Assembly (NCBI RefSeq): GCF_002899895.1
Contig: NZ_PPEI02000009.1
Span: 1 to 64,000, forward strand
Direction of reading: 5' to 3'
Source of the DNA: Chryseobacterium oncorhynchi
GTDB lineage: Bacteria; Bacteroidota; Bacteroidia; Flavobacteriales; Weeksellaceae
Length of the DNA: 64,000 bases
A program made the position numbers and the translations under genes. The notes beneath the pieces are model-generated. The model was given only the letters and a program-made list of their open reading frames with translations, ran no database searches and was not told the origin of the DNA. Below are positions 1 through 7,131 of this stretch, in pieces. How positions within the stretch are numbered: the stretch's first letter is position 1; each line of letters begins with the position of its first letter.

Positions 1-1
1 G

Positions 2-82
2 CATGGAGAATACGATTTTATAATTAACCTAGACAAACCATCTTTTAATATGGTTAAAATTAACTCATTTAAAATCAATTAA
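2..82 (+). CDS. 3' end of a hypothetical protein (partial)
   Basis: An open frame enters the window from the left and stops at TAA 80-82, giving a 26-residue C-terminus ending in VKINSFKIN. The other two forward frames stop earlier. No family can be assigned from so little. The same-strand small gene after it suggests it is part of the same array of small genes. It could be a chance open frame. Confidence 0.45.
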   Translation, partial: HGEYDFIINLDKPSFNMVKINSFKIN

Positions 83-119
83 TTATAATCTGAAACAAAC
101 ATTTTGTCCCATTTTTGGT

Positions 120-380
120 TTGAAGCCTAATAATGAAGATTGCTACTGGTTATTAGATCTTATTTTTCTTCTCCAGGAATATATTGTTTATCATTCTGAG
201 ATACAAGCCTGGGAATTAATAAGAGTTAGTGATAATTCTTTTAATTTAAGTTGGTCTAATGAAAAGAGAGAAATTATTTTTGAAAATAATGATATGAATG
301 TATCTTTTTATTTTGATTATTTAAAGATCATAAAAAAAGGAAATCTATTATGCTTACCAATAGAAGAAAGTTTATATTAA
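120..380 (+). CDS. hypothetical 86-aa protein
   Basis: An 86-residue acidic, aromatic-rich protein with no signal peptide or membrane helix. The frame has no early ATG, so TTG at 120 is the best start; an upstream origin of the frame by truncation is possible. I do not recognise a family. Its size, strand and neighbouring repeat (family A, from 431) resemble the immunity-like small genes further right in the window. Confidence 0.5.
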   Translation: MKPNNEDCYWLLDLIFLLQEYIVYHSEIQAWELIRVSDNSFNLSWSNEKREIIFENNDMNVSFYFDYLKIIKKGNLLCLPIEESLY

Positions 381-430
381 TTATAAAAAAATTTGCATAT
401 GTAAGCGTAAATGCTTACTTTTGATTTATT

Positions 431-463
431 AAAATTCCGGTGCAGGAGAATAAAGTCGCAGAG
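431..463. repeat. intergenic repeat family A, copy 1
   Basis: Copy 1 of a short repeat whose shared core reads GCAGGAGAATAAAGTCGCAG, preceded by a TCCGG element. Other copies are at 552-585 and 811-840. It follows the 120-380 gene. The roughly 90 bases between copy 1 and copy 2 hold no convincing gene. All copies are in the same orientation as the genes. Confidence 0.8.
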
Positions 464-551
464 TTTTCTATTTTAAATCAAACAAATAATAAAAATTAAG
501 ATTGCCTTGATAATTTCTTTCAAGGAAATAATTGGCCTTTTCATAATTTGT

Positions 552-585
552 AAAATTCCGGTTGCAGGAAGATAAAGTCGCAGAT
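552..585. repeat. intergenic repeat family A, copy 2
   Basis: Copy 2 of the family A repeat, with small differences (GTTGCAGGAAGATAAAGTCG in place of the consensus). It ends 6 bases before the ATG of the next gene at 592, so the apparent upstream extension of that gene is just the repeat read as protein. Confidence 0.8.
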
Positions 586-591
586 AGATAT

Positions 592-801
592 ATGGTATAT
601 AATATTTATAAAAATTTTGAAGCATTCAAGCTTTACTATTTATTTTCTATTATGATCTTTTCATTTTTGAGTCTTTATCATCTGCTACGATTAATTCGAT
701 TTTTTCTTTCTCGAGATGATGATAGATATTTCAAACTGTTTGAGTTTATATTATCGTTTTTCTTTTTAATATTTTTTTTAATTCTTTATATATTTTTTTA
801 A
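592..801 (+). CDS. small membrane protein, 69 aa
   Basis: A 69-residue hydrophobic protein with two predicted membrane segments: one around residues 10-28 and a very hydrophobic Phe/Leu/Ile stretch at the C-terminus. A charged arginine/aspartate loop lies between them. The start at 592 is preferred because the longer frame from 562 would translate repeat copy 2. It lies between copies 2 and 3 of family A, as a one-gene unit. No family recognised. Confidence 0.55.
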   Translation: MVYNIYKNFEAFKLYYLFSIMIFSFLSLYHLLRLIRFFLSRDDDRYFKLFEFILSFFFLIFFLILYIFF

Positions 802-810
802 CATTAATCC

Positions 811-840
811 CTCCGGATGCAGGAGAATAAAGTCGCAGAA
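811..840. repeat. intergenic repeat family A, copy 3
   Basis: Copy 3 of the family A repeat (CTCCGGATGCAGGAGAATAA then AGTCGCAGAA). It sits 9 bases after the stop of the gene ending at 801 and 5 bases before the ATG at 846, the same stop-repeat-start arrangement as copy 2. Confidence 0.8.
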
Positions 841-845
841 TTGTT

Positions 846-956
846 ATGAAATACACATTAAAACCTCACAATGATCGGTTCAATTCCTTCTGGGGAATTA
901 TTTTAATTATTATTTTTTCCATTTTAATTATGGCTATTGATAAACCTAATTTTTAA
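846..956 (+). CDS. single-span membrane peptide, 36 aa
   Basis: A 36-codon frame starts at ATG 846 directly after repeat copy 3 and ends at TAA 954-956. It has a polar N-terminus (MKYTLKPHNDRFNSFWG), one hydrophobic segment at about residues 17-30 rich in Ile, and a short tail. Its placement after the repeat and just before the next ATG at 962 supports it as a real small gene. It could be a small membrane toxin or an immunity-like peptide, but nothing shows which. Confidence 0.45.
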   Translation: MKYTLKPHNDRFNSFWGIILIIIFSILIMAIDKPNF

Positions 957-961
957 TCTTT

Positions 962-1177
962 ATGAGTATTACTGAAATTAATTTAGAAAAGGCTCTTAAA
1001 AAAGCCGAAAAAATTAGTAGAGAGCATTCTACTAAGATCTTTGTAATAATTGGTTTTGATGAAGAAGAGGATGATTCTGAACCATGTTATCATATAGATG
1101 AAAATGGTACAACGAGAATCTGGGAAGAAGTTGAAGCTATTTATGAAAATGGAATTCTTATTAAAACCAGAGAATAG
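962..1177 (+). CDS. hypothetical acidic 71-aa protein
   Basis: A soluble, strongly acidic protein with an N-terminal amphipathic helix (about residues 5-22) followed by an EEEDDSE cluster and a probable beta-rich C-terminus. There is no family A repeat upstream, only 5 bases from the previous stop. The next gene starts 3 bases after its stop, so the two are probably co-translated. No known family. Confidence 0.55.
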   Translation: MSITEINLEKALKKAEKISREHSTKIFVIIGFDEEEDDSEPCYHIDENGTTRIWEEVEAIYENGILIKTRE

Positions 1178-1180
1178 GAA

Positions 1181-1447
1181 ATGAATTATATTATTAAACT
1201 TTTTGGATTATCTTCGTTATTCTATTCTAAGCTCCTGGGCTTTGGGGTTTCGGGTAACGAAGATATCCCCGAAAATGATTCTTTAGATATTATTTATGAT
1301 GAACTTTCATCTGGGGAAGATTATTGGGGCGATTCAAGCCTACATGAAATGGAGATATTTTGTTGTAAAATGAATTTAATTTCTTATTCTAAGAGACTAG
1401 GAAAACTAAGGGAATCTTTATTTAAACCTTCAGAAAATAATTTATGA
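1181..1447 (+). CDS. hypothetical 88-aa protein
   Basis: A small acidic protein with no recognised domain. Its stop overlaps the start of the HTH gene (ATGA at 1444-1447), which suggests translational coupling. The pair might be a regulator with its partner, or an atypical toxin-antitoxin pair, but the sequence offers no direct support for toxin activity. Confidence 0.5.
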   Translation: MNYIIKLFGLSSLFYSKLLGFGVSGNEDIPENDSLDIIYDELSSGEDYWGDSSLHEMEIFCCKMNLISYSKRLGKLRESLFKPSENNL

Positions 1448-1683
1448 AAAGTATTGAAGATAATTTAGACATTCTTGACAAACGAAAAGTTGTTGCAGGT
1501 ATCATTAAAAAGAAAAGAGAAGAAATGAAAATTTCTCAATCAAAACTTGCTGCAGCTGTTGGTTTATCAAAGAGCTCTATTTACAGAATTGAAAATGCCG
1601 CTTTTTCTCCTAATGCTGATCAATTATATTTAATTCTGACCTTTTTAAATATTAAGTTTTCATTAGATGATAAAGAACTTTAA
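1444..1683 (+). CDS. XRE-family HTH transcriptional regulator
   Basis: A 79-residue single-domain DNA-binding protein. Residues about 18-72 form a Cro/C1-type helix-turn-helix: REEMKISQSKLAAAVGLSKS is helix 2-turn-recognition helix, then SIYRIENAAFSPNADQLYLI. There is no extra sensor or peptidase domain. It overlaps the upstream gene by 4 bases, so it is likely an operon regulator or antitoxin-like repressor for the small genes before it. Confidence 0.85.
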   Translation: MKSIEDNLDILDKRKVVAGIIKKKREEMKISQSKLAAAVGLSKSSIYRIENAAFSPNADQLYLILTFLNIKFSLDDKEL

Positions 1684-1768
1684 CTGATGTTTTGTGACAG
1701 TAATTATAAATTTATACTATAATGTTACATTGTTTGTTTAAAAAGGTATAAGTACGGTTTTCCGTATT

Positions 1769-1796
1769 TTGGTTTTTTATTCAAATAGTAGCTTTG
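1769..1796 (+). promoter_or_regulatory. Bacteroidetes-type promoter
   Basis: TTG at 1769-1771 and TAGCTTTG at 1789-1796 fit the known Flavobacteriia -33 (TTG) and -7 (TAnnTTTG) elements with a 17-base spacer. The ATG of the following gene is at 1801, so the transcript would be almost leaderless. Confidence 0.6.
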
Positions 1797-1800
1797 TGAT

Positions 1801-2028
1801 ATGAATATAAACATATTACTGATTAAGTACCTTAAAGAAGGTTTGTCACAAACAGAAGTTTCTGAGGAACTTAAAAAAATAGATTTCAAACCAAATAGTG
1901 TTAGTTCGGTGGAAAAAAAATTAAAATCTTTAAGAGAAGAGTATGGTGCTAAAACTCTCTTCCATTTAGCTTGTATTTTGCATGAGCGTGATGAATTGGG
2001 AATTAAGGCAGCACCATCTCAAAAATAG
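1801..2028 (+). CDS. small HTH protein, LuxR/GerE-like
   Basis: A 75-residue protein in which residues about 10-60 resemble a LuxR/GerE-type helix-turn-helix: KEGLSQTEVSEEL is the first helical pair, SSVEKKLKSLREEYGAKT the recognition part, then a helix LFHLACILHE. It has no receiver domain. It has its own promoter immediately upstream. Stand-alone proteins of this shape are common in conjugative elements of Flavobacteriia. The regulatory target is unknown. Confidence 0.6.
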   Translation: MNINILLIKYLKEGLSQTEVSEELKKIDFKPNSVSSVEKKLKSLREEYGAKTLFHLACILHERDELGIKAAPSQK

Positions 2029-2569
2029 GCACCGATTACTTTTAATACTAAATTTTGGCGTTCCCTTAAGGTCGGGCTTTCGTTACTCAATCTTTTTTTA
2101 TTAAATAAAAAAAGGATTTCAAACATGCCACTCAATCCCTAACGCTGCCAGTGCAAATCCCTGCCTTCAGAAAATTCACCCTTTCCGCATCCTAGCTAAA
2201 CCCAGGGTGAAACTTCTTCAGGAATTAATCGGACAAAACCCAAAATTTCCCTTCTGAACCCCATTGCTATTTTAAGTTTTGACTTTTATTATTGTGGATA
2301 GTCTTTTTATTGAAAAGCAATCATTTTGATGTGTCTTGTTATCTATTTTCGATGATAAAGAACTTTGCTGAACTTCTGATTGTCTTCTTTTGTCACTGAG
2401 GTTTATTTCGGTTTTCTTGGTGCAAATTTGAAATCTTATCCTGATAAAAATTTTAGCCATTTTATTTTTTGGGTATCCAATTTTGTATTGGACCCTCCAC
2501 AAAAAATAAATCCAAACTCCAAGTGAACAAGTTCACCCCATTTTTAACATTAAAAGATTTCATTTTTAA
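2029..2569. other. gene-poor spacer
   Basis: About 540 bases without a convincing gene. It contains a relatively GC-rich piece (2055-2085, around GGTCGGGCTTTCG) next to a T/A tract that can fold as AATCTTTTTTTATT / AATAAAAAAAGGATT. From about 2275 the DNA is AT-rich with only short frames on either strand. No RNA gene recognised. Confidence 0.4.
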
Positions 2570-2737
2570 TTGGCACAGAAAAACGAATCCTCAGTAACGA
2601 AGCAAATCATAAGTGCAGCGTTCTTTGAAATCACCGAAAACAAACAACAATTCACAGAATTAAGTATGCTTTTAAATATAGACTTTCCATTTTCAGAGAA
2701 AACAGATTGTCCTCGAAAACAAAGCAAATTCAATTAA
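2570..2737 (+). CDS. possible small protein, 55 aa, TTG start
   Basis: An open frame begins at TTG 2570, directly after an in-frame TAA, and reads AQKNESSVTKQIISAAFFEI then a Gln/Thr-rich and Pro-containing tail to TAA 2735-2737. The composition is protein-like (helical N-terminal half, no low-complexity stretch). It lies 31 bases before the next gene. It may be a degraded C-terminal fragment rather than an intact gene. Confidence 0.4.
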   Translation: MAQKNESSVTKQIISAAFFEITENKQQFTELSMLLNIDFPFSEKTDCPRKQSKFN

Positions 2738-2768
2738 TAATTAAATAATAAACAAATACATATTTATC

Positions 2769-2981
2769 ATGAAAAAATTACTTATTAAAATCGTCATCGC
2801 AGGAACTTTATTAACACTTGCATATGAGATGGGCTATCGTCAACATAAGAATGAAGCTAATGGGCGTGCAAAAGAAATGATTGACAATGAAGAAATTCCA
2901 AACTACTCTATGGAAGTAGGAACACTTGATTTTATTATTAATAATAAATCTGGAGAGCTAGAAAAATCATTAAAAAACTAA
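2769..2981 (+). CDS. small membrane-anchored protein, 70 aa
   Basis: One N-terminal hydrophobic segment (about residues 4-20, LLIKIVIAGTLLTLAYEMGY) could be an uncleaved signal anchor. It is followed by a charged soluble tail. A hairpin with a T-run follows the stop. No known family; position before the PcfK/PcfJ-like genes suggests it belongs to the element backbone. Confidence 0.55.
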   Translation: MKKLLIKIVIAGTLLTLAYEMGYRQHKNEANGRAKEMIDNEEIPNYSMEVGTLDFIINNKSGELEKSLKN

Positions 2982-2984
2982 TCT

Positions 2985-3012
2985 ATAAAGGGGCTGAAAG
3001 TCCCTTTATTTT
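2985..3012 (+). terminator. hairpin terminator/attenuator
   Basis: TAAAGGGGCT and AGTCCCTTTA pair (one G-U) across a GAA loop, followed by TTTTA. It lies between the gene ending at 2981 and the ATG at 3026. Confidence 0.6.
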
Positions 3013-3025
3013 AAGCTATACTATT

Positions 3026-3406
3026 ATGAAAGGATCAAATAATTTTGAAGCTGCTATTGCCGCTTTTCTTAACGAAGAACAAAAAGTAAATGAAGAACTT
3101 GCAATAGCTTTACAGGATGAAAGTAAATCAATAGCAAAGTGCTGTGATTATATTATTCAGGAAGTCAGAAAACAAAATGTATCTGTTATGACAAATGAAG
3201 AGGTTTTCTCATTAGCTAATAAATACTATTTTTCGAAAGAAGAAACGATTATTAAGAAAGTTAATTGTAGAGTAGTTGTAACTGGAGTGCCGGGAATAGT
3301 TCCTCCAATTAAGGATAATAAGACTGAAAATAATACAAAACCTAAAAAGACAGCTAATAAACAAAGTAACGCTACACAGCTATCTATATTCGACTTAATT
3401 TCTTAA
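3026..3406 (+). CDS. PcfK-like protein
   Basis: A 126-residue protein matching the general form of PcfK-like proteins of conjugative elements. The N-terminal part (GSNNFEAAIAAFLNEE) and the helical segment AKCCDYIIQEVRKQNVSVMTNEEVFSLANKYYF are typical. The C-terminus is Lys/Asn/Thr-rich and ends in TQLSIFDLIS, similar to the short terminal motif seen in PcfK-like proteins. The family's biochemical function is not known. It ends 1 base before the PcfJ-like gene, and the two families usually occur together. Confidence 0.75.
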   Translation: MKGSNNFEAAIAAFLNEEQKVNEELAIALQDESKSIAKCCDYIIQEVRKQNVSVMTNEEVFSLANKYYFSKEETIIKKVNCRVVVTGVPGIVPPIKDNKTENNTKPKKTANKQSNATQLSIFDLIS

Positions 3407-3407
3407 T

Positions 3408-4733
3408 ATGAGGCCAAAGACAAAATTACAGATCGCAGTTAAAGAGTTGGCAATAGAACTTCCTCCTCTGAGCGAAAAACAAAAGCAGTTTGCTATAGAT
3501 AAACTGTTTCCAAAATTGTGTTATGCTACTAAAACTTCTGCATTTTGTTTAGAATGTGGATGTGAAATTTTTGTAAACGATATTGAAAAAGAAAATGTTT
3601 ACTGTGCCGTTTGTAATTTGATTTTGAAAGTTGAGCGGACTAAGAAGCAAAAATTTTCTTCTGAATTGGGATTTATGAATGTTGCTTCAATTGTTAGGAA
3701 TGAAAACTTTATTTTTCAAGTTATTAGATGCTTTGAATTTAGATGTTATTACCGTAAAGGGAAATTAAAAGATTTCTACAGTAGTGAAGTCACTCAAAAC
3801 TGGTATACAATAAAAGGTGATCGGGTTGTTAATTCAAAATTTATAAATGGTTTTACTGGATCCTATGTTGGTAGTCTTGAAATTAGAGATCCAAACAGAA
3901 AAAAGAATGGTTATTCTAGGGATTCTGATTATGACCCCATACCTGATTTTTACCATCCTGATTCGAAATTTCTATTGGAGTTTTCAAAAATGGGAATTAA
4001 AGGTTCACTACTTAAAAAATTCAGATTTTCTACTTTGATTAAAAAACTTAAAGAATCTTCAAAAATTGAAACATTGCTTAAACATGGGTATTATGATATT
4101 ATTTCTAAGTGGAACTCAAAGACAATAGAGAAGTACTGGGATACATTGAAAATCTGCTTTAGAAATAGATATCGAATTTTGGATGCCGATGTGTATAAAG
4201 ATATGCTTGATGCATTATATTTTCTTGGTAAAGATCTTCGTAATACTCATTATGTTTGTCCCAAAAAGCTGATAGTGGCTCATGACTTTTATATTCATGA
4301 ACAAAGCAAAATTCAAATGGGAAAAACTATTGCTGAAAATCTAAAAGTTGCAAAAGATGCAAATCCAGACTTTGTTTTACAAAAGAGAAAATACTTCAAT
4401 CTTCTTTTTATTGAAAAGAATCTTCAAATCAAACCTTTGATGTCTGTAATGGAATTTTTAGAAGAGGGTGAGTTTTTAAAGCATTGTATTTTTAGAAACA
4501 AATACTATGAAAAAAAGAATAGTTTATTATTCTCTGCCAAAGTTGATAATGTAAGGGTTGAAACGGTTGAGATTTGTTTAGAAACTTTTAGAGTATTACA
4601 ACACCATGGTTTGGGTCATAAGCCGAGTAAGTATAGTGAGAAGATTCTAAAATTAATAAGTAGGAATTTTATTAAAATCCAGCAAATAACTCTCGAAGAT
4701 ATTCCTTTAAGCATGAAGAAACTTTCTGCATGA
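3408..4733 (+). CDS. PcfJ-like protein
   Basis: A 441-residue basic protein of the PcfJ-like family. Supporting features are an N-terminal zinc-ribbon-like pair of CxxC motifs (FCLECGCEIF at about residues 46-55 and YCAVCN at about 66-71), a long helical centre, and the C-terminal PcfJ-type block FLEEGEFLKHCIFRNKYYEK with VETVEICLETFRVLQHHGLGHK. It sits in an operon with the PcfK-like gene and is followed by a strong terminator. Role in the element (maintenance or transfer) is not established. Confidence 0.8.
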   Translation: MRPKTKLQIAVKELAIELPPLSEKQKQFAIDKLFPKLCYATKTSAFCLECGCEIFVNDIEKENVYCAVCNLILKVERTKKQKFSSELGFMNVASIVRNENFIFQVIRCFEFRCYYRKGKLKDFYSSEVTQNWYTIKGDRVVNSKFINGFTGSYVGSLEIRDPNRKKNGYSRDSDYDPIPDFYHPDSKFLLEFSKMGIKGSLLKKFRFSTLIKKLKESSKIETLLKHGYYDIISKWNSKTIEKYWDTLKICFRNRYRILDADVYKDMLDALYFLGKDLRNTHYVCPKKLIVAHDFYIHEQSKIQMGKTIAENLKVAKDANPDFVLQKRKYFNLLFIEKNLQIKPLMSVMEFLEEGEFLKHCIFRNKYYEKKNSLLFSAKVDNVRVETVEICLETFRVLQHHGLGHKPSKYSEKILKLISRNFIKIQQITLEDIPLSMKKLSA

Positions 4734-4750
4734 AAATTTGCCTAAAATCA

Positions 4751-4780
4751 AAGAAAAGCACTGTAAAGTGCTTTTCTTTT
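4751..4780 (+). terminator. intrinsic terminator after the PcfK/PcfJ operon
   Basis: A perfect 11-bp stem AAGAAAAGCAC / GTGCTTTTCTT with a TGTAAA loop, ending in TTTT. Confidence 0.8.
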
Positions 4781-4864
4781 AAAACTAATTACCATCTTCT
4801 AAAATCCATTCCTCATTACCACACCATAATTACAATATATATGAAAACTATTTCTGTCATTTTA

Positions 4865-4888
4865 AAAAGCAGGATTTAACCTGCTTTT
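4865..4888. terminator. second hairpin, possible terminator
   Basis: AAAAGCAGG and CCTGCTTTT pair perfectly around ATTTAA. It has only a short T-run, so it may act as a bidirectional terminator between the PcfJ-like gene and the next unit. Confidence 0.5.
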
Positions 4889-4975
4889 GTGAAAAGTTGT
4901 ATTAACACCTTTGTTCGACATTAATTATACACAAAAATATAAAACATAACATTCTGCATAAAGCATTTATACTTA

Positions 4976-5011
4976 AAAGTTTGCACAATTAAAATTAAAG
5001 TTTGCACAATT
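4976..5011. promoter_or_regulatory. tandem AAAGTTTGCACAATT motif
   Basis: Two direct copies of AAAGTTTGCACAATT, at 4976-4990 and 4997-5011, are 21 bases apart (two helical turns). They lie about 100 bases upstream of the PP-loop gene. The same word occurs inverted at 9478-9490, upstream of the mobilisation gene, and as a pair at 11860-11894, upstream of the next transfer operon. A shared operator is the simplest reading. Confidence 0.5.
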
Positions 5012-5113
5012 TTAAAATATGTAAGTTGTCATTTCTTCAGCCTACACGTTTTAAGAAAACGTTTGCCATTCATCATTCCTTTATTACATATTTTATTTTA
5101 ACAACACAATTAT

Positions 5114-5962
5114 ATGATAACAGTAAATTCATTATCTGGGGGTAAAACCAGCAGTTACTTAGCATACCATTTTCCAGCTGATTTAGAGGTGTTTAGTTTA
5201 GTTTGTATAGATTCACATAACGCTGGAAAGAAACTCGATAAAAAGCTTGTACAAATGGCGAATGAAAAGCTTCAGAAATATTGTTCTCATCAGAACGAAT
5301 TTGTGGCGACCTCAGAAGATCCTATTATTTTAAAAACCATATTTGATCTTGAGCAAATTTTGGGAAAAGAAATCATTTGGTTGAGGGGAATTGGTTGGGA
5401 ACAAATGCTTTCAATTAAACAAGCTATACCGAATATGTCAAAAAGATTTTGTACATCAATATTAAAGATGCAACCAATTTTTGAATTTTTATTCTTGTAT
5501 TATACTTTGCCTGTACAAATGCGTGTAGGTTATAGGTATGATGAAAAGGAAAGAGCTAATAAATTTACAAATTACTGGAAATATCCAACTCATTGTGAAT
5601 ATAGAGAAAGTTCAAATACTTGGATACATAGATGGAATGAAATGATTTGGAGAATTGGAGATTTTATTCTAATAGAGAATAAGATCTTACATAGGGAGAT
5701 ATTAGATTTTTGGAGTCACTTTAATATTCAATTCCCTATTGATTCTAATTGTCAGAATTGTTTTTGGAAAGATGAACAACAGCTCAGAAAAAATTTTGAT
5801 ACAAATCCAGAAATTATGTACTGGTCTGCTATACAAGAAGATCTATATGGCCATACCTTTAAAGAAAAATCGAGTCTTTTAGGAATTTCAAAATTGGGTT
5901 TACAGTTAGATTTTAATTTCGGAACAGGTTCTGGTTGTCAAGCTGGCTTTTGCCATGATTAA
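5114..5962 (+). CDS. PAPS-reductase-like PP-loop protein
   Basis: A 282-residue member of the adenine nucleotide alpha-hydrolase (PP-loop) fold. The PP-loop LSGGKTSSY is at residues 7-15. The family-typical block RFCTSILKMQP lies in the middle. A NCQNCFWKD cluster and a C-terminal GCQAGFCHD give several cysteines that could bind metal. Proteins of this type in mobile elements are annotated as phosphoadenosine phosphosulfate reductase family but are rarely in sulfate assimilation operons. Here there are no sulfur-metabolism neighbours, so a nucleic-acid or tRNA modification role is possible. It stands alone between terminator hairpins and a repeat block. Confidence 0.75.
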   Translation: MITVNSLSGGKTSSYLAYHFPADLEVFSLVCIDSHNAGKKLDKKLVQMANEKLQKYCSHQNEFVATSEDPIILKTIFDLEQILGKEIIWLRGIGWEQMLSIKQAIPNMSKRFCTSILKMQPIFEFLFLYYTLPVQMRVGYRYDEKERANKFTNYWKYPTHCEYRESSNTWIHRWNEMIWRIGDFILIENKILHREILDFWSHFNIQFPIDSNCQNCFWKDEQQLRKNFDTNPEIMYWSAIQEDLYGHTFKEKSSLLGISKLGLQLDFNFGTGSGCQAGFCHD

Positions 5963-5978
5963 CTAGTATCTAAGAACA

Positions 5979-6985
5979 GGTGTCCCGGATCACCTCCGGC
6001 GGATCCGTGCTCACCGGAGCAGCTGCCGTGTGGATCCTTCCCTGTTTTTAGAAATCGTTTTGTTTATCCTGGAGTTCTTTGCTGGAGAATTTTCCCTGCA
6101 GATTTCTGGCCGGTCCCGGTGTCCCGGATCACCTCCGGCAGATCCGTGCTCACCGGAGCAGCAGCCGTGTGATCCTTCCCTGCTTTTAGAAATCGTTTTG
6201 TTTATTCTGGTATTCTCAGCTGGAGAATTTTCCCTGCAGATCTCTGGCCGGTCCCGGTGTCCCGGATCACCTCCGGCGGATCCGTGCTCACCGTAGCAGC
6301 TGCCGTGTAATCCTTCCCTACTTTTAGAAATCATTTTGTTTATTCTGGTATTCTCAGCTGGAGAATTTTCCCTGCAGATCTCTGGCCGGTCCCGGTGTCC
6401 CGGATCACCTCCGGCGGATCCGTGCTCACCGGAGCAGCAGCCGTGTGATCCTTCCCTGCTTTTAGAAATCGTTTTGTTTATTCTGGTATTCTCAGATGAA
6501 GAATTTTCCCTGCAGATCTCTGGCCGGTCCCGGTGTCCCGGATCACCTCCGGCGGATCCGTGCTCACCGTAGCAGCTGGCGTGTAATCCTTCCCTACTTT
6601 TAGAAATCATTTTGTTTATTCTGGTATTCTCAGATGAAGAATTTTCCCTGCAGATCTCTGGCCGGTCCCGGTGTCCCGGATCACCTCCGGCGGATCCGTG
6701 CTCACCGGAGCAGCTGCCGTGTAATCCTTCCCTACTTTTAGAAATCATTTTGTTTATTCTGGTATTCTCAGATGAAGAATTTTCCCTGCAGATCTCTGGC
6801 CGGTCCCGGTGTCCCGGATCACCTCCGGCGGATCCGTGCTCACCGGAGCAGCAGCCGTGTGATCCTTCCCTGCTTTTAGAAATCGTTTTGTTTATTCCTG
6901 GAATTCTCAGATGAAGAATTTTCCCTGCAGATCTCTGGCCGGTTCCGGTGTCCCGGATCACCTCCGGCGGATCCGTGCTCACCAG
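5979..6985. repeat. GC-rich 138-bp tandem repeat, about 7.3 copies
   Basis: Unit starts (GGTGTCCCGGATCACC) are at 5979, 6119, 6256, 6394, 6532, 6670, 6808 and 6947, so the period is 137-140 bases. Each unit contains CCTCCGGCGGATCCGTGCTC, a TTTTAGAAATC segment and CCCTGCAGATCTCTGGCCGG. The DNA is far richer in GC than its surroundings. Long frames on both strands exist only because the period is near a multiple of three with few stops. It begins 17 bases after a stop codon. Function unknown. Confidence 0.9.
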
Positions 6986-7019
6986 GACTACAGCCTTTCA
7001 GATTTAATTAAATTAAAAA

Positions 7020-7040
7020 AAATCGTCCAGAGGACGATTT
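7020..7040. terminator. bidirectional hairpin
   Basis: AAATCGTCC / GGACGATTT form a perfect 9-bp stem with an AGA loop, flanked by A-rich and T/A-rich runs. It separates the tandem repeat from the minus-strand toxin operon. Confidence 0.65.
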
Positions 7041-7109
7041 ATAATAATTTTAAACTTATAGTTATCATTAGATTTCCAATAAGTTATACAAATTTATAAT
7101 ATTTTATAT

Positions 7110-7131
7110 AAATGTATCGTACGATACATTT
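7110..7131 (-). terminator. perfect palindrome at the toxin gene 3' end
   Basis: A 22-base perfect palindrome centred on CGTACG, with arms AAATGTATCG / CGATACATTT. It overlaps the stop of the zeta-type toxin gene. It may be its terminator or a protein-binding site. Confidence 0.5.

Noticed and set aside
2272..2502. 76-codon minus-strand frame
   Set aside because: No protein-like organisation or neighbour logic; the sequence looks non-coding on both strands.
6011..6982. 323-codon minus-strand frame and several plus-strand frames with repeated protein units
   Set aside because: They lie wholly in the 138-bp tandem repeat; the period of 138 (46 codons) keeps any stop-free frame open. Unit-length changes of 137-140 break the frames, and there is no promoter or homology.
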